Assembly: GCA_002717385.1 (NCBI GenBank)
Contig: PBDR01000027.1
Coordinates: forward strand, 1 to 44,718
DNA length: 44,718 nt
Direction: 5' to 3'
DNA from: Chloroflexota bacterium
Lineage (GTDB): Bacteria > Chloroflexota > Dehalococcoidia > Lucifugimonadales > Lucifugimonadaceae
Shown: positions 33,443 to 42,123 of the stretch, one piece after another
Position numbering within the stretch: the stretch's first letter is position 1
Layout of the letters: each line of letters opens with the position of its first letter
Notes under the pieces: model-generated
What the model was told of the DNA's origin: nothing
Databases searched by the model: none
What the model saw: the letters and a program-made list of their open reading frames with translations, nothing else
Position numbers and translations under genes: made by a program

Positions 33443-33574
33443 TTATATTTTTTTAATTGATTGGAGATGTAATTCACATATTTTTTGAGATTGATCAATA
33501 ATAAGAGCTCTCCAGAATTCACAATAGCTCAAACGATCACTTTCTTTAAATTGTTTGTTATTTGTATATTTATT
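33443..33574 (-). pseudogene. possible gene remnant or tiny ORF
   Basis: The minus strand has 43 open codons ending at TAA 33445-33443, reading ...KESDRLSYCEFWRALIID and then QSQKICELHLQSIKKI. The composition (Trp, Cys, His, heptad-like helix) looks more like real protein than the surrounding A/T noise, but there is no ATG and a TGA closes the front. A TTG could start about 29 residues. It may be a decayed C-terminal fragment. Weak call. Confidence 0.2.
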
Positions 33575-33698
33575 TCATATTATTATCAATCAATTTACTA
33601 AAATAATTATCAATAACGATCCATTTTCATTTAGAAAAGTACTTGTTAGTATTTCTAAAATTATTCCAATGATAAGGATTAATTTTTATTCTATATAT

Positions 33699-34703
33699 TT
33701 AAATTCCTAGTACTGATTTTGCTGCTATAGATGTTTCGTCAACTTGTTCACAAGTTCCTAACCCAAACATGCAACTATCAACTCCGACATTGTTAAATAC
33801 ATATTCAAAAGCTTTTTCACCCAGATATCTTCCTCCTGCCATTGCTTTCATAGCAATCACTGGTAAATTGGTTTGTTTTATAGCATCTATTGCAATATCA
33901 CGTGTTGGGAACATAAACATACCTAATTCATTAATTGGTGTTAGATAACCGTCTATTTCGATCCCATTTTCTTCAATTAATGGTATTGTTGATCCAGCAT
34001 GATGGACACTGGTTATTACTGTTTTAAACCTTTTTTTTAAGAATCCGATATATTCTCTGATCAGATCAAATCTTCCTGTTGCAGCTAATAGATCAATTTC
34101 TGCTCCAGGATCAGCAACTAGAATTTCGCAACCAGCATAAAAACCCAGATATTGTTCTAGTATTGAGTAATCAATACTAAGATCTTCAATTTCTTTTTGT
34201 GTAAATGGTGAGACTGTTTCAGGGGTAATTAGATTGTTAAACGTTCCACCCAAATTATAACGTAAAATTTCGTCTTCAAAAATTTTATTATTGTATTTAC
34301 ATCCTGCAATAGATAAATCATTGGAATATAAGGTTGAATATGCTTTTTCTGAATAAGATGTTAATTTTCCATTTAGAGTTATTGGTATTAATATATATGC
34401 CAATAGACCCAGAGATTTTTTGAGAGACAATTCTGTTTCCCATATTGCTTGTAGATGCATTCTATTAAGTCTAGGGTTCATATGATCTACTTGAACAACG
34501 GAAAAATTATGTTTTTCAACAGCAAATTTAATTACTTTTGAAATTGAAGTCACATTTCCAAACATTTTTAGGTTTATTCTATCTTGTTCAGAACTTTTAT
34601 ATGAAACTCCGTCAAATGGATGTATCCCCATTACTAATTTTGGGAAGTATATTTCACCTAATTTAGTATTGGGTATCGAATTAGTGTTTTTTTTTATATT
34701 CAT
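33699..34703 (-). CDS. uncharacterised TIM-barrel-like protein
   Basis: 334 residues, not recognised with confidence. The layout is that of an alpha/beta barrel: strands ending in acidic or His residues (VVQVDHMNPR, CEILVADPGAE, TVITSVHHAGST, LPVIAMKAMAGG), and a C-terminus SCMFGLGTCEQVDET that recalls the end of aldo/keto reductases or related (SAM-free) barrels. The N-terminal MGIHPFDGVSY block may be the phosphate or substrate loop. No signal peptide. Conserved-looking His and Lys residues suggest an enzyme. It is monocistronic, diverging from yaaA across 102 bp. Confidence 0.65.
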   Translation of the reverse strand: MNIKKNTNSIPNTKLGEIYFPKLVMGIHPFDGVSYKSSEQDRINLKMFGNVTSISKVIKFAVEKHNFSVVQVDHMNPRLNRMHLQAIWETELSLKKSLGLLAYILIPITLNGKLTSYSEKAYSTLYSNDLSIAGCKYNNKIFEDEILRYNLGGTFNNLITPETVSPFTQKEIEDLSIDYSILEQYLGFYAGCEILVADPGAEIDLLAATGRFDLIREYIGFLKKRFKTVITSVHHAGSTIPLIEENGIEIDGYLTPINELGMFMFPTRDIAIDAIKQTNLPVIAMKAMAGGRYLGEKAFEYVFNNVGVDSCMFGLGTCEQVDETSIAAKSVLGI

Positions 34704-34805
34704 TTTTTATTGTCACTAATATATATTTATAATGTTTTTTTAAAGTAACATAATTTTAAATACTAAAGTTTAAAAAAATATAACTGTGCAAATAAATATC
34801 ACTCC

Positions 34806-35618
34806 ATGAAAAATTGTTCCTCTAAATTACTAATATTAATTCCCCCTTCAGAGGGAAAAAATTCTGGTGATTTAAATCCTCCTTTAAACTTGAGTACTTT
34901 ATCTTTTGATTCTTTATATAGTGTTAGAGAAATGTTAATTAAAAGTTTGATTTCTTATATGAAATCTGATCATGATCTATCAAAATTATTAGGTGTTAAA
35001 GCATCTGCTCTTAATTTAGCTATTAGCAATAATTTAAATTTACTATCATCTGGTACATTGCCTGCGATATCTAGATATTCTGGCGTAATGTACAAAGCAA
35101 TCGATTATCATGGGTTAAATTCAGATGAAAGATTTTTTTTTGATCAAAACGTTATAATTTTTTCTGGATTATTTGGAATACTAAACCCACTAGATTTGAT
35201 TCCAAATTATAAATTAAAAATTGGATCTGTTATATCTAACAAAAAAACCTGTGCAAAGATTTGGGGGAATCCTGTTACTGATGTTATTTCTAACATTTCC
35301 TCAAATAAAGAGATTTGGGATTTACTACCCACAGAACATTCAGTTGTTTGTGACTATAGTAGGATGAAATATTCTAAAAAGTATTCTTTTAAATTTTATA
35401 GATATGTTAATGGTAAATTTAAACCTGTGACGCACTGGACAAAGTTTTTAAGGGGCTCCCTTGTTAGATATTTATGTGTCAAGAAAGCACAAAATGAAAA
35501 TATCGATTTGAATGATATATTAGATGGTTTCTCTAATCAATCAGAATATAAATTTCAAAAGGATATGTCATTGGTTAAAAAAAACAACTTTACTTTCTTT
35601 TTTATTAAAAAAAATTAG
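34806..35618 (+). CDS. yaaA: YaaA-family (DUF328) peroxide-stress protein
   Basis: 270 residues starting with the family's hallmark, LLILIPPSEGKNSG, followed by TLPAISRYSGVMYKAIDYHGL, IIFSGLFGILNPLDLIPNYKLK and a late HWTKFLRG motif. YaaA binds DNA and helps limit iron-dependent oxidative damage in E. coli. The PPSEGK version is the one seen in Gram-positive and actinobacterial relatives. The ATG start at 34806 has no strong ribosome site. It stands as a single gene. Confidence 0.88.
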   Translation: MKNCSSKLLILIPPSEGKNSGDLNPPLNLSTLSFDSLYSVREMLIKSLISYMKSDHDLSKLLGVKASALNLAISNNLNLLSSGTLPAISRYSGVMYKAIDYHGLNSDERFFFDQNVIIFSGLFGILNPLDLIPNYKLKIGSVISNKKTCAKIWGNPVTDVISNISSNKEIWDLLPTEHSVVCDYSRMKYSKKYSFKFYRYVNGKFKPVTHWTKFLRGSLVRYLCVKKAQNENIDLNDILDGFSNQSEYKFQKDMSLVKKNNFTFFFIKKN

Positions 35619-35737
35619 ATGATAGATTATATTAAAATTAGAATTAATTTTATCGACAGTTATATATGCAAATAAATTAAAAATCATAAAATATATTTAA
35701 TGAAATTTATATTTTTTTAATATTTTAGAAGGGTAAA

Positions 35738-36739
35738 ATGCGTCAAAGAAATTTTGGAAATAGTAATCTAAAATCATCAGTTATTGGATATGGTGGATGG
35801 CCAATTGGTAGGGGACAATATGGAGATTTTGATGATGATGATGCAATAAATGCAGCAAGATCCGCATATGACTTTGGAGTGACTCTTTTTGATAGTGCTG
35901 CAGTATATGGTTGGGGATATGGTGAAACATTGATAGGAGAAGCTATTAAAGATTTTCGGAAAGATGTTATTTTAGTTTCAAAAGGTGGAAGAGAATGGGA
36001 TAGAGGTAACGCTGATAGGAGTACTGCTACTGTTTCTACTTCGGACCCGAACAAACTTTCAAAATCTATAGATGAAAGTCTTAGAAGACTCCAAACTGAT
36101 TATATAGATCTGTTTTTAATACACTGGCCTGATAAAACTAGAAATTTTTCTATACCAATGAGAGTGTTGGAAGAAGCAAAAAAATCTGGCAAGATAAGAT
36201 ATACCGGGGTTTCAAATTTTTCGGTTGAGATGATGGATGAATGTAGAAAAACTAGCCCTTTAATAACTACCCAGATTGGTTATCATATTTTTGACAGAAG
36301 ACCTGAAAAAGAGATCATTCCTTATGTAAAAAGAAACAATATGGGAATGATGGCTTATGGTTCTTTGGCTCATGGGCTTCTTTCTGGTACTTGGTCTAAA
36401 GAAAAGAAATTTGGAGAAGATGATTGGCGCAAGAATGGAGGAAATTTTGGCCTGTATTTATGGAATGAGGAAAATATTTCTAAAAACCTTTCTATAGTCG
36501 AAAAATTAAAATTGATTGCTTCTGAATACGGTAAATCTGTTTGTCAACTTTCAATAGGATGGGTATTATCTAATTCTTCCGTTTCTGTTGCACTTGTGGG
36601 CACTACAAAAACAACGCATGCCAAAGAGATCTTTTCTGATGAATGGATAATTCCTCAAGAAGTTAAATCTGAAATAGATAATTTGGTTATGAATGAAGGA
36701 GTCGGTTTAGGACTACAAGGAATGGAAATAGCAACTTAA
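35738..36739 (+). CDS. aldo/keto reductase
   Basis: 333-residue NADPH-dependent barrel. The catalytic tetrad is complete: Asp52 (LFDSAAVYG), Tyr57, Lys82 (LVSKGG) and His129 (FLIHWPD). The C-terminal cofactor part has VALVGTTKTTHAKE, the usual NADP-phosphate contact. A ribosome site GAAGGG lies 6 bases before the ATG. The family reduces aldehydes or ketones of sugars and many other compounds. Four bases separate it from the convergent enolase-superfamily gene, and both likely belong to the sugar-acid set to their right. Confidence 0.92.
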   Translation: MRQRNFGNSNLKSSVIGYGGWPIGRGQYGDFDDDDAINAARSAYDFGVTLFDSAAVYGWGYGETLIGEAIKDFRKDVILVSKGGREWDRGNADRSTATVSTSDPNKLSKSIDESLRRLQTDYIDLFLIHWPDKTRNFSIPMRVLEEAKKSGKIRYTGVSNFSVEMMDECRKTSPLITTQIGYHIFDRRPEKEIIPYVKRNNMGMMAYGSLAHGLLSGTWSKEKKFGEDDWRKNGGNFGLYLWNEENISKNLSIVEKLKLIASEYGKSVCQLSIGWVLSNSSVSVALVGTTKTTHAKEIFSDEWIIPQEVKSEIDNLVMNEGVGLGLQGMEIAT

Positions 36740-36743
36740 TTTT

Positions 36744-37877
36744 TTATCTATCTTGAACACTTCCATCGAAACCTAATGGTGTATCAAGTATTTTAGGGTT
36801 TTCTGGTTGTGATAGAGTTTTTTCATTAATCTCTATACCTAGGCCTGGTTCTTCAGGTACAACTAGGTATCCATTATCTAATACTAAAGGATTAATTAAA
36901 AGTTCGCTTTTAGGTGGTTCTGATTCACCAGTATATTCTTGTAAAGCAAAGTTAGGAATACATGCATCAAGCTGTACACATGCTGCTGTACTTATAGGAG
37001 ATAATGGATTGTGTGGAATTACTTTAATGTGGTTAGCTTCAGCCATTGCAGAGACCTTTTTACATCCTGATAGACCACCACATAAACAAAGGTCAGGTCT
37101 TACATATGAAGCAGCCTTTGATTCTATAATTTGTTGATATTCGAAAATACTAGTAAAACGTTCACCCGTCGCAATAGGTATATTACATTGTTCTGATATG
37201 TTTGACATTATTGCAGGGCTATCAGGTAACATAGGATCTTCATAGAAGAAAGGATTGAATTGCTCTAATCTTCTACCAAGCCAGATACTTTCTGCAGGTG
37301 CCATTTGTCTATGAATCTCAACGCAAATATCTACAGATGAGCCAACTGCATCTTTTACTGCTCCAACTCTTTTAACTGCCTCATCTGTCCATTCAGAATA
37401 TGATTTATGTAAAAAATAATTATCAGCAAAAGGAGTAAACCTTATTGCAGTAAAACCTTCTTTAACCGCGTTTTTAGCACTAATTACCAACTCATCTATA
37501 CTTGAACCATTTACATGCATATAACATCTTACTTTATTTCTAGTTTTACCTCCCATCAAATCAAAAATCGGGGTTTCTAACCTTTTTCCTTTTATATCCC
37601 ATAAAGCAATGTCTATAGCAGATAATGCTCCTTGTACAACTGATCCCATAAAGTGAGAAGAACGGTAAAGCCATTGATAGTGATGTTCAATTAAACTCGG
37701 GTCTTGTCCAACTAAATATTTACTCATTGTTTCAATCATTGTTTTAGTTGGACGTTGCCATCCGTGAACTCCTCCTTCTCCAATTCCAATTGTTCCATCT
37801 TCACAATAAATTCTAAGTAAAAGCCAACGATCCCAGAGTATAGTTTCTAATTTTTCTATCTTTGTTGATTTAGACAT
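36744..37877 (-). CDS. enolase-superfamily acid-sugar dehydratase, DgoD-like
   Basis: The frame runs on to 37982, but GAGGAAA just before the Met at 37877 marks the real start, giving 377 residues. Site residues are Glu187-x-His189 (CVEIHRQ), Glu213 (FFYEDPMLP), Glu239 (PIATGERF) and His289 in PHNPLSPIS. The stretch from EDPMLPDS to ATGERF and PHNPLSP closely follows galactonate dehydratase DgoD. Arg146 in AIRFTPF stands where other family members have the K-x-K lysine, as a dehydratase may tolerate. It should turn a sugar acid into a 2-keto-3-deoxy acid. It diverges from the creatininase/sulfatase operon across 231 bp. Confidence 0.87.
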   Translation of the reverse strand: MSKSTKIEKLETILWDRWLLLRIYCEDGTIGIGEGGVHGWQRPTKTMIETMSKYLVGQDPSLIEHHYQWLYRSSHFMGSVVQGALSAIDIALWDIKGKRLETPIFDLMGGKTRNKVRCYMHVNGSSIDELVISAKNAVKEGFTAIRFTPFADNYFLHKSYSEWTDEAVKRVGAVKDAVGSSVDICVEIHRQMAPAESIWLGRRLEQFNPFFYEDPMLPDSPAIMSNISEQCNIPIATGERFTSIFEYQQIIESKAASYVRPDLCLCGGLSGCKKVSAMAEANHIKVIPHNPLSPISTAACVQLDACIPNFALQEYTGESEPPKSELLINPLVLDNGYLVVPEEPGLGIEINEKTLSQPENPKILDTPLGFDGSVQDR

Positions 37878-38042
37878 TGTTTCCTCAATTTTTATCAAAT
37901 GGTGTTTCGGCTTAATATTTATCATATCTTTTTCCCCGTGATTTTTTATGTTTACATTGATGGAATTTTTTTTCCCCAACATAGCATGATATTGAGATTT
38001 TTTTAAAACTTTTCCAAGGAAAATATTATGGTAATTTATACA

Positions 38043-38071
38043 TTTACTTTTGCTGCGTATACATCCATAAT
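38043..38071 (+). promoter_or_regulatory. promoter of the creatininase-sulfatase operon
   Basis: TTTACT (38043-38048), a 17-bp spacer and CATAAT (38066-38071) give 4/6 and 5/6 matches to the sigma-70 boxes. It stands about 38 bp before the TTG start of the first operon gene, in the divergent gap. The best promoter candidate in the window. Confidence 0.5.
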
Positions 38072-38096
38072 GTTCTAAATACTTAACAAAAATTAT

Positions 38097-38102
38097 AAGG
38101 AG
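38097..38102 (+). promoter_or_regulatory. ribosome binding site deciding a TTG start
   Basis: AAGGAG ends 6 bases before TTG 38109 and there is no ATG nearby, so it fixes the start of the creatininase-family gene. Confidence 0.75.
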
Positions 38103-38108
38103 AAAAAA

Positions 38109-38954
38109 TTGTCAATTAACGGTAAATGGAAATTTGAAGATCTTACTTGGCCAGAGGTTAATGAAGCTGCAGAAAAAGGATTGATTCCTGTTTTACCTGT
38201 GGGAACCATTGAACAACATGGACCTCACTTGCCAATTAAAATGGATAGATGGACCGCTACAGAAATATCTAAAGAAGCATGTAAACGAAATCAGGAGAGA
38301 TTATTATTTATGCCTCCAATTTCCTATGGTTATACTACTCATGTTATGGATTTTCCAGGTTCTATTACTATTCATCATGAAACTTTTATAAGATATGTAC
38401 TCGATGTATTGAAATCTGTGGCATATCATGGTTTCAAGAAGATAATTGTAATAAATGGTCATGGTTCTAATATGCCTCCTTTAGATTTAGCATGCAGACG
38501 AGCGAATATAGAAACTACTGCAGAGGTTTCTCTTGCCGCTTGGTGGGGTTTGGTTACTGTAGATCCTGATTTTATGCCCAAATGGAGAGAATCAATTTTT
38601 CCTGGTGGATGTGCACATTCAGGTGAAGCTGAAACTTCATTAGGTTTACATTTAGACGAAACTATTATCAAAATGCAAGAAGCTAAAACTGAAATGGGTA
38701 CCGGCGAAGGATCAAAATATACTTGGGTAGATTTGTTTGCACCAGGTCCCATTAATAAAACTACTTGGACTAGTACTTATACGAACAGTGGAATTTGTGG
38801 CGAAGCCGATAAAGCTACAAAATCAAAAGGTCAGATGATTTTTGAAGAAGCAGTATCTAATCTTATCGAATGGGGAGATGAATTTTATAATACTCCTAAA
38901 GCGGAAAGAGTAGACCATCATTCTATAAAGCCTGATTTTAATACTCCAGGCTAA
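38109..38954 (+). CDS. creatininase-family amidohydrolase
   Basis: 281 residues, TTG start. Metal ligands of the family are seen: Glu35 and His37 in GTIEQHGPHLP, Asp46, His118 in INGHGSN and Glu173 in HSGEAETS. Known members hydrolyse creatinine or the amide in riboflavin/F420-related and mycofactocin precursors (MftE), so the substrate is some C-N bond. It is the first gene of the operon, with 9 bp to the sulfatase. Many marine heterotrophs carry such genes near catabolic enzymes for amidated compounds. Confidence 0.88.
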   Translation: MSINGKWKFEDLTWPEVNEAAEKGLIPVLPVGTIEQHGPHLPIKMDRWTATEISKEACKRNQERLLFMPPISYGYTTHVMDFPGSITIHHETFIRYVLDVLKSVAYHGFKKIIVINGHGSNMPPLDLACRRANIETTAEVSLAAWWGLVTVDPDFMPKWRESIFPGGCAHSGEAETSLGLHLDETIIKMQEAKTEMGTGEGSKYTWVDLFAPGPINKTTWTSTYTNSGICGEADKATKSKGQMIFEEAVSNLIEWGDEFYNTPKAERVDHHSIKPDFNTPG

Positions 38955-38963
38955 TAAAATACG

Positions 38964-40598
38964 ATGGAAAAAATATTAAAAAGAGAAAATATACATCCTA
39001 ATATTGTCTTAATTGTCGCAGATGATATGGGGTTTTCTGATATTGGATGTTTTGGTGGAGAGATAAAAACGCCTAATCTGGACTCTTTATCTTCTAGTGG
39101 GATTAGAATGTCACAATTTTACAACACAGCAAGATGCTGTCCTTCTAGAGCATCTTTGTTGACAGGGCTTAATCCTCATCAGGCAGGTATTGGTCATATG
39201 GTTGGTGATTATGGTATAGATGGATACAGAGGATACATAAATGAAACAAGTGTTACTATTCCCGAGGTCCTATCGAACAATGGTTATAGAACACAAATGT
39301 CAGGAAAATGGCATGTGGGAGGTACTATTGGAGAAGAAAATTTTGATTCTTTCTCTAATCCAATTATTCCAACTACAAGAGGCTTTGATTATTTTTTTGG
39401 CACTTTATCTGGTGGTGGAAATTATTATAATCCGAAAACATTGATGAATGGGGAAAGTTTTATTGAAAATCGTGGAGATGATTTTTATTACACAGATGAA
39501 ATTACAAATCACGCAGTAAAAATGATTAGTGAATCCTGTAAAGATTCCAAACCATTTTTTAGTTACATAGCTTACACTGCTCCTCATTGGCCACTTCATG
39601 CTCGAGAAAATGATATAGCTAATTATGAGAATGAATATTTAATTGGATGGGATAAGATAAGACAATCACGCCATGAAACACTCAAATCTATAGGTATTTT
39701 ATCTGATAAATGGGATATATCCTTAAGAGATGAATCTGCTCCTCCATGGGAAGATGTTGTAATGAAAATTTGGGAATCTCAAAGGATGGCAACATATGCT
39801 GCTCAAGTAACTTCTCTTGATAATGGTATAGGAAAGATAATTAAAGAATTGAAAGATAATAATCAATTGGAAAATACGTTAGTTATTTTTATTTCTGATA
39901 ATGGTGGTTGTGCGGAATATCTTTATCCAAAAAATTCTCCAAATGATAAACATATGTTTGATTATAAATTACGTGACGGTACTGAACCTACAATGGGGAA
40001 TATACCTGGTTTGAAGCCAGGTCCAGAGAATACTTTTCAAAGTTATGATCTTCCATGGGCAAATGTTTCAAATTCTCCATTTAGTTATTATAAGCATTGG
40101 ATTCATGAAGGCGGTATTTCTTCTCCATGTGTTATACATTGGCCAGATAGGATTACAAAATCATTTATATCTCATAAACCAGTTCAATTAATGGATATTA
40201 CAGCGACTATTTTTGATGCTGCTAATGCATTTTATCCGAAAGAATTTAATGGTCATCCAATAACTGAATGTCAGGGAGAATCTTTTCTATCGATATTTGA
40301 TGAAAAGGACTGGAAAAAATCTCAACCTTTATTTTGGGAACATGAAGGTAATTGTGCTATGAGATTTGAAAATTGGAAAATAGTTAAAACTTTTAATAGT
40401 GATTGGGAATTATATAATTTAGAAGAAGATAGAACAGAAACATATAATCTTGCTTCAAAAGAATATTATAGAGTTAAACAAATGTCTAATGATTGGGAAA
40501 AGTGGGCTGAAAAAAGTAATGTTAAAAATTGGCCAGTTCAAAATGTAAATATGGCCGCAGCTGCTATAAATGGAACAAATATTCACGGTGTAAGATAA
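38964..40598 (+). CDS. type I sulfatase (arylsulfatase family), cytoplasmic
   Basis: 544 residues. The formylglycine motif is C58-C-P60-S-R62-ASLLTG. Metal-binding Asp20 and Asp21 lie in VADDMGFSDIG, and Lys/His pairs in MSGKWHVGG and SDNGG complete the alkaline-phosphatase-fold site. The length is normal. There is no signal peptide: the first residues MEKILKRENIHPN are charged, so it acts on an imported or internal sulfate ester. Activation needs a formylglycine-generating enzyme, not found in this window. It follows the creatininase gene by 9 bp, and its stop directly abuts the cobO-like ATG, so it belongs to the same operon. Confidence 0.92.
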   Translation: MEKILKRENIHPNIVLIVADDMGFSDIGCFGGEIKTPNLDSLSSSGIRMSQFYNTARCCPSRASLLTGLNPHQAGIGHMVGDYGIDGYRGYINETSVTIPEVLSNNGYRTQMSGKWHVGGTIGEENFDSFSNPIIPTTRGFDYFFGTLSGGGNYYNPKTLMNGESFIENRGDDFYYTDEITNHAVKMISESCKDSKPFFSYIAYTAPHWPLHARENDIANYENEYLIGWDKIRQSRHETLKSIGILSDKWDISLRDESAPPWEDVVMKIWESQRMATYAAQVTSLDNGIGKIIKELKDNNQLENTLVIFISDNGGCAEYLYPKNSPNDKHMFDYKLRDGTEPTMGNIPGLKPGPENTFQSYDLPWANVSNSPFSYYKHWIHEGGISSPCVIHWPDRITKSFISHKPVQLMDITATIFDAANAFYPKEFNGHPITECQGESFLSIFDEKDWKKSQPLFWEHEGNCAMRFENWKIVKTFNSDWELYNLEEDRTETYNLASKEYYRVKQMSNDWEKWAEKSNVKNWPVQNVNMAAAAINGTNIHGVR

Positions 40599-41171
40599 AT
40601 GAGTAAGCTAGATTCAGATCACGATTATAAACCTCCAGTTAAGAAAAGAGTTAGTAAAGGTTTATTGTTAATAAATACTGGAAATGGGAAAGGAAAAAGT
40701 ACTGCAGCATTTGGAGTAATGTTAAGAGCTTGGGGTAGGGGACTTAAAGTGATAGTAGTTCAGTATATTAAACATGAAAATGCTATGTTTGGGGAACAAT
40801 TAGCTGCCAAAAGACTTGGGATTGAAATGATACCATCCGGAAAAGGATTTACTTGGAATTCAAAGAATCTAAATGAAGACGCGGCTTTAGCACAAAATGG
40901 TTGGAGAATTTCTAGGGAGCTTATTAGTTCCGGTGATTATGATATTGTAATTCTAGATGAATTTACGTACCCAATAAAATATGGTTGGATAGAGCTAAAA
41001 GAAGTAGTAGATTTTTTACTAAATAGACCAGAAAATGTGAATGTCATAATTACTGGTAGAGATGCTCAACCTCAATTAATTAAAATTTCAGATTGTGTTA
41101 CAAATATGGATGAAATAAAGCACCCTTATAATGATCAAGGAATACTTGCTCAAAAAGGAATTGACTATTGA
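40599..41171 (+). CDS. cobO: cob(I)alamin/corrinoid adenosyltransferase, CobO/CobA type
   Basis: 190 residues. The P-loop NTGNGKGKSTAAFG (about 26-39) and VIVVQYIK, then VILDEFTYPI are the CobO/BtuR family's conserved segments; the length is right. It transfers adenosyl from ATP to cobalamin or its precursor. Placement is odd: its ATG follows the sulfatase stop with no gap, and no cobalamin biosynthesis gene is near. It could support a B12-dependent enzyme of the same catabolic route, or the gene may simply have hitched a ride in the operon. Confidence 0.88.
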   Translation: MSKLDSDHDYKPPVKKRVSKGLLLINTGNGKGKSTAAFGVMLRAWGRGLKVIVVQYIKHENAMFGEQLAAKRLGIEMIPSGKGFTWNSKNLNEDAALAQNGWRISRELISSGDYDIVILDEFTYPIKYGWIELKEVVDFLLNRPENVNVIITGRDAQPQLIKISDCVTNMDEIKHPYNDQGILAQKGIDY

Positions 41172-41222
41172 ATTATTCGCATATAATTGTGATTAAAAAT
41201 TATTTTTTCGAGGAGAAAAATT

Positions 41223-42119
41223 ATGTACAATATCGAAATGTTAGCTGATGAAAATGCATTGGTAGGTGAGGGACCAGTTTGGGATGTTAATTCAGAAACA
41301 TTATATTGGACAGATATTCAGAATGGAAGATTTTTTAATTATAATCCTACAACTGGTGTAAATAAAACTATTCATCAAGGGTTAAATACTGGTGGAGTTG
41401 CGATTAACAGATCGGGCGGTTTAATTATTGGAACTTGGGAGGGGGTACAATTTTGGAATTCTGATGATGATTTTACTTGGATTAAAAAAGATACATTCGA
41501 AGATAAAAAAATCAAGACGAATGATGTAACTTCAGCTCCGGATGGAAGTTTTTTGGTAGGAACTGCTCACCTGGATTCTTGTACACTGTTTAAATTTAAT
41601 CCTGATTTAAGCATTCAAATAATTGATGATGGCCTAGAACTTTGTAATGGTATGGGATTTTCTCCTGATAATAAAATCTTTTATTCTACTGATTCTGCAA
41701 AACACGAGATATATAAATGGGATTATGATATGGGAAAAAGCGAATTTTCAAATAAAAGATTGTTTAAAAAAATTCCAGATGATTGGGGTTTACCTGACGG
41801 GATGACGGTAGATTCGGAAGGATATGTTTGGTCTGCAATTTGGTATGGAGGAATGGTTATAAGACTTGATCCAGAAGGTGTTGAGGAAAGAAGAATATTG
41901 TTTCCTGCTAAACAAACCTCTAGCGCAATGTTTGGTGGAAAAGATTTGAATGAACTTTATGTCACAACTGCGAATTCTGGATCTGGTGGTAGTGAGATTA
42001 CTGGATTGGAACCTAAAGGTTATGATTTAAATGCTTACAGAGGTGGTGAACTCTACAGAGTTAAATTAGATATTCAAGGGAAGGCAGAATTCTTGACAGA
42101 ATTTAATAATTACAATTAA
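41223..42119 (+). CDS. SMP-30/gluconolactonase family protein
   Basis: 298-residue six-bladed propeller. The metal site residues are at Glu16 (VGEGPVWD), Asn in LCNGMGFSPD and Asp in LPDGMTVD; GTAHLDSC and the closing YPELYVTTANSG-like strand also match. The family hydrolyses sugar lactones to aldonic acids in the cytoplasm. A strong site, GAGGAG, lies 7 bases before the ATG. It sits between cobO and the SDR pair, 4 bp from the next gene. Its product would suit the DgoD-like dehydratase next door. Confidence 0.9.
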   Translation: MYNIEMLADENALVGEGPVWDVNSETLYWTDIQNGRFFNYNPTTGVNKTIHQGLNTGGVAINRSGGLIIGTWEGVQFWNSDDDFTWIKKDTFEDKKIKTNDVTSAPDGSFLVGTAHLDSCTLFKFNPDLSIQIIDDGLELCNGMGFSPDNKIFYSTDSAKHEIYKWDYDMGKSEFSNKRLFKKIPDDWGLPDGMTVDSEGYVWSAIWYGGMVIRLDPEGVEERRILFPAKQTSSAMFGGKDLNELYVTTANSGSGGSEITGLEPKGYDLNAYRGGELYRVKLDIQGKAEFLTEFNNYN

Positions 42120-42123
42120 TTTC

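Larger units (their letters stand above)
33330..33698. other. 369-bp gap between nuclease and TIM-barrel genes
   Basis: This is the longest stretch in the window without a clear gene. It holds the three 19-bp-phased repeats nearest the nuclease start, then a protein-like open stretch without an ATG (33443-33574, minus), then plain A/T-rich sequence to 33698. I saw no hairpin terminator, tRNA or riboswitch in it. Confidence 0.6.
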
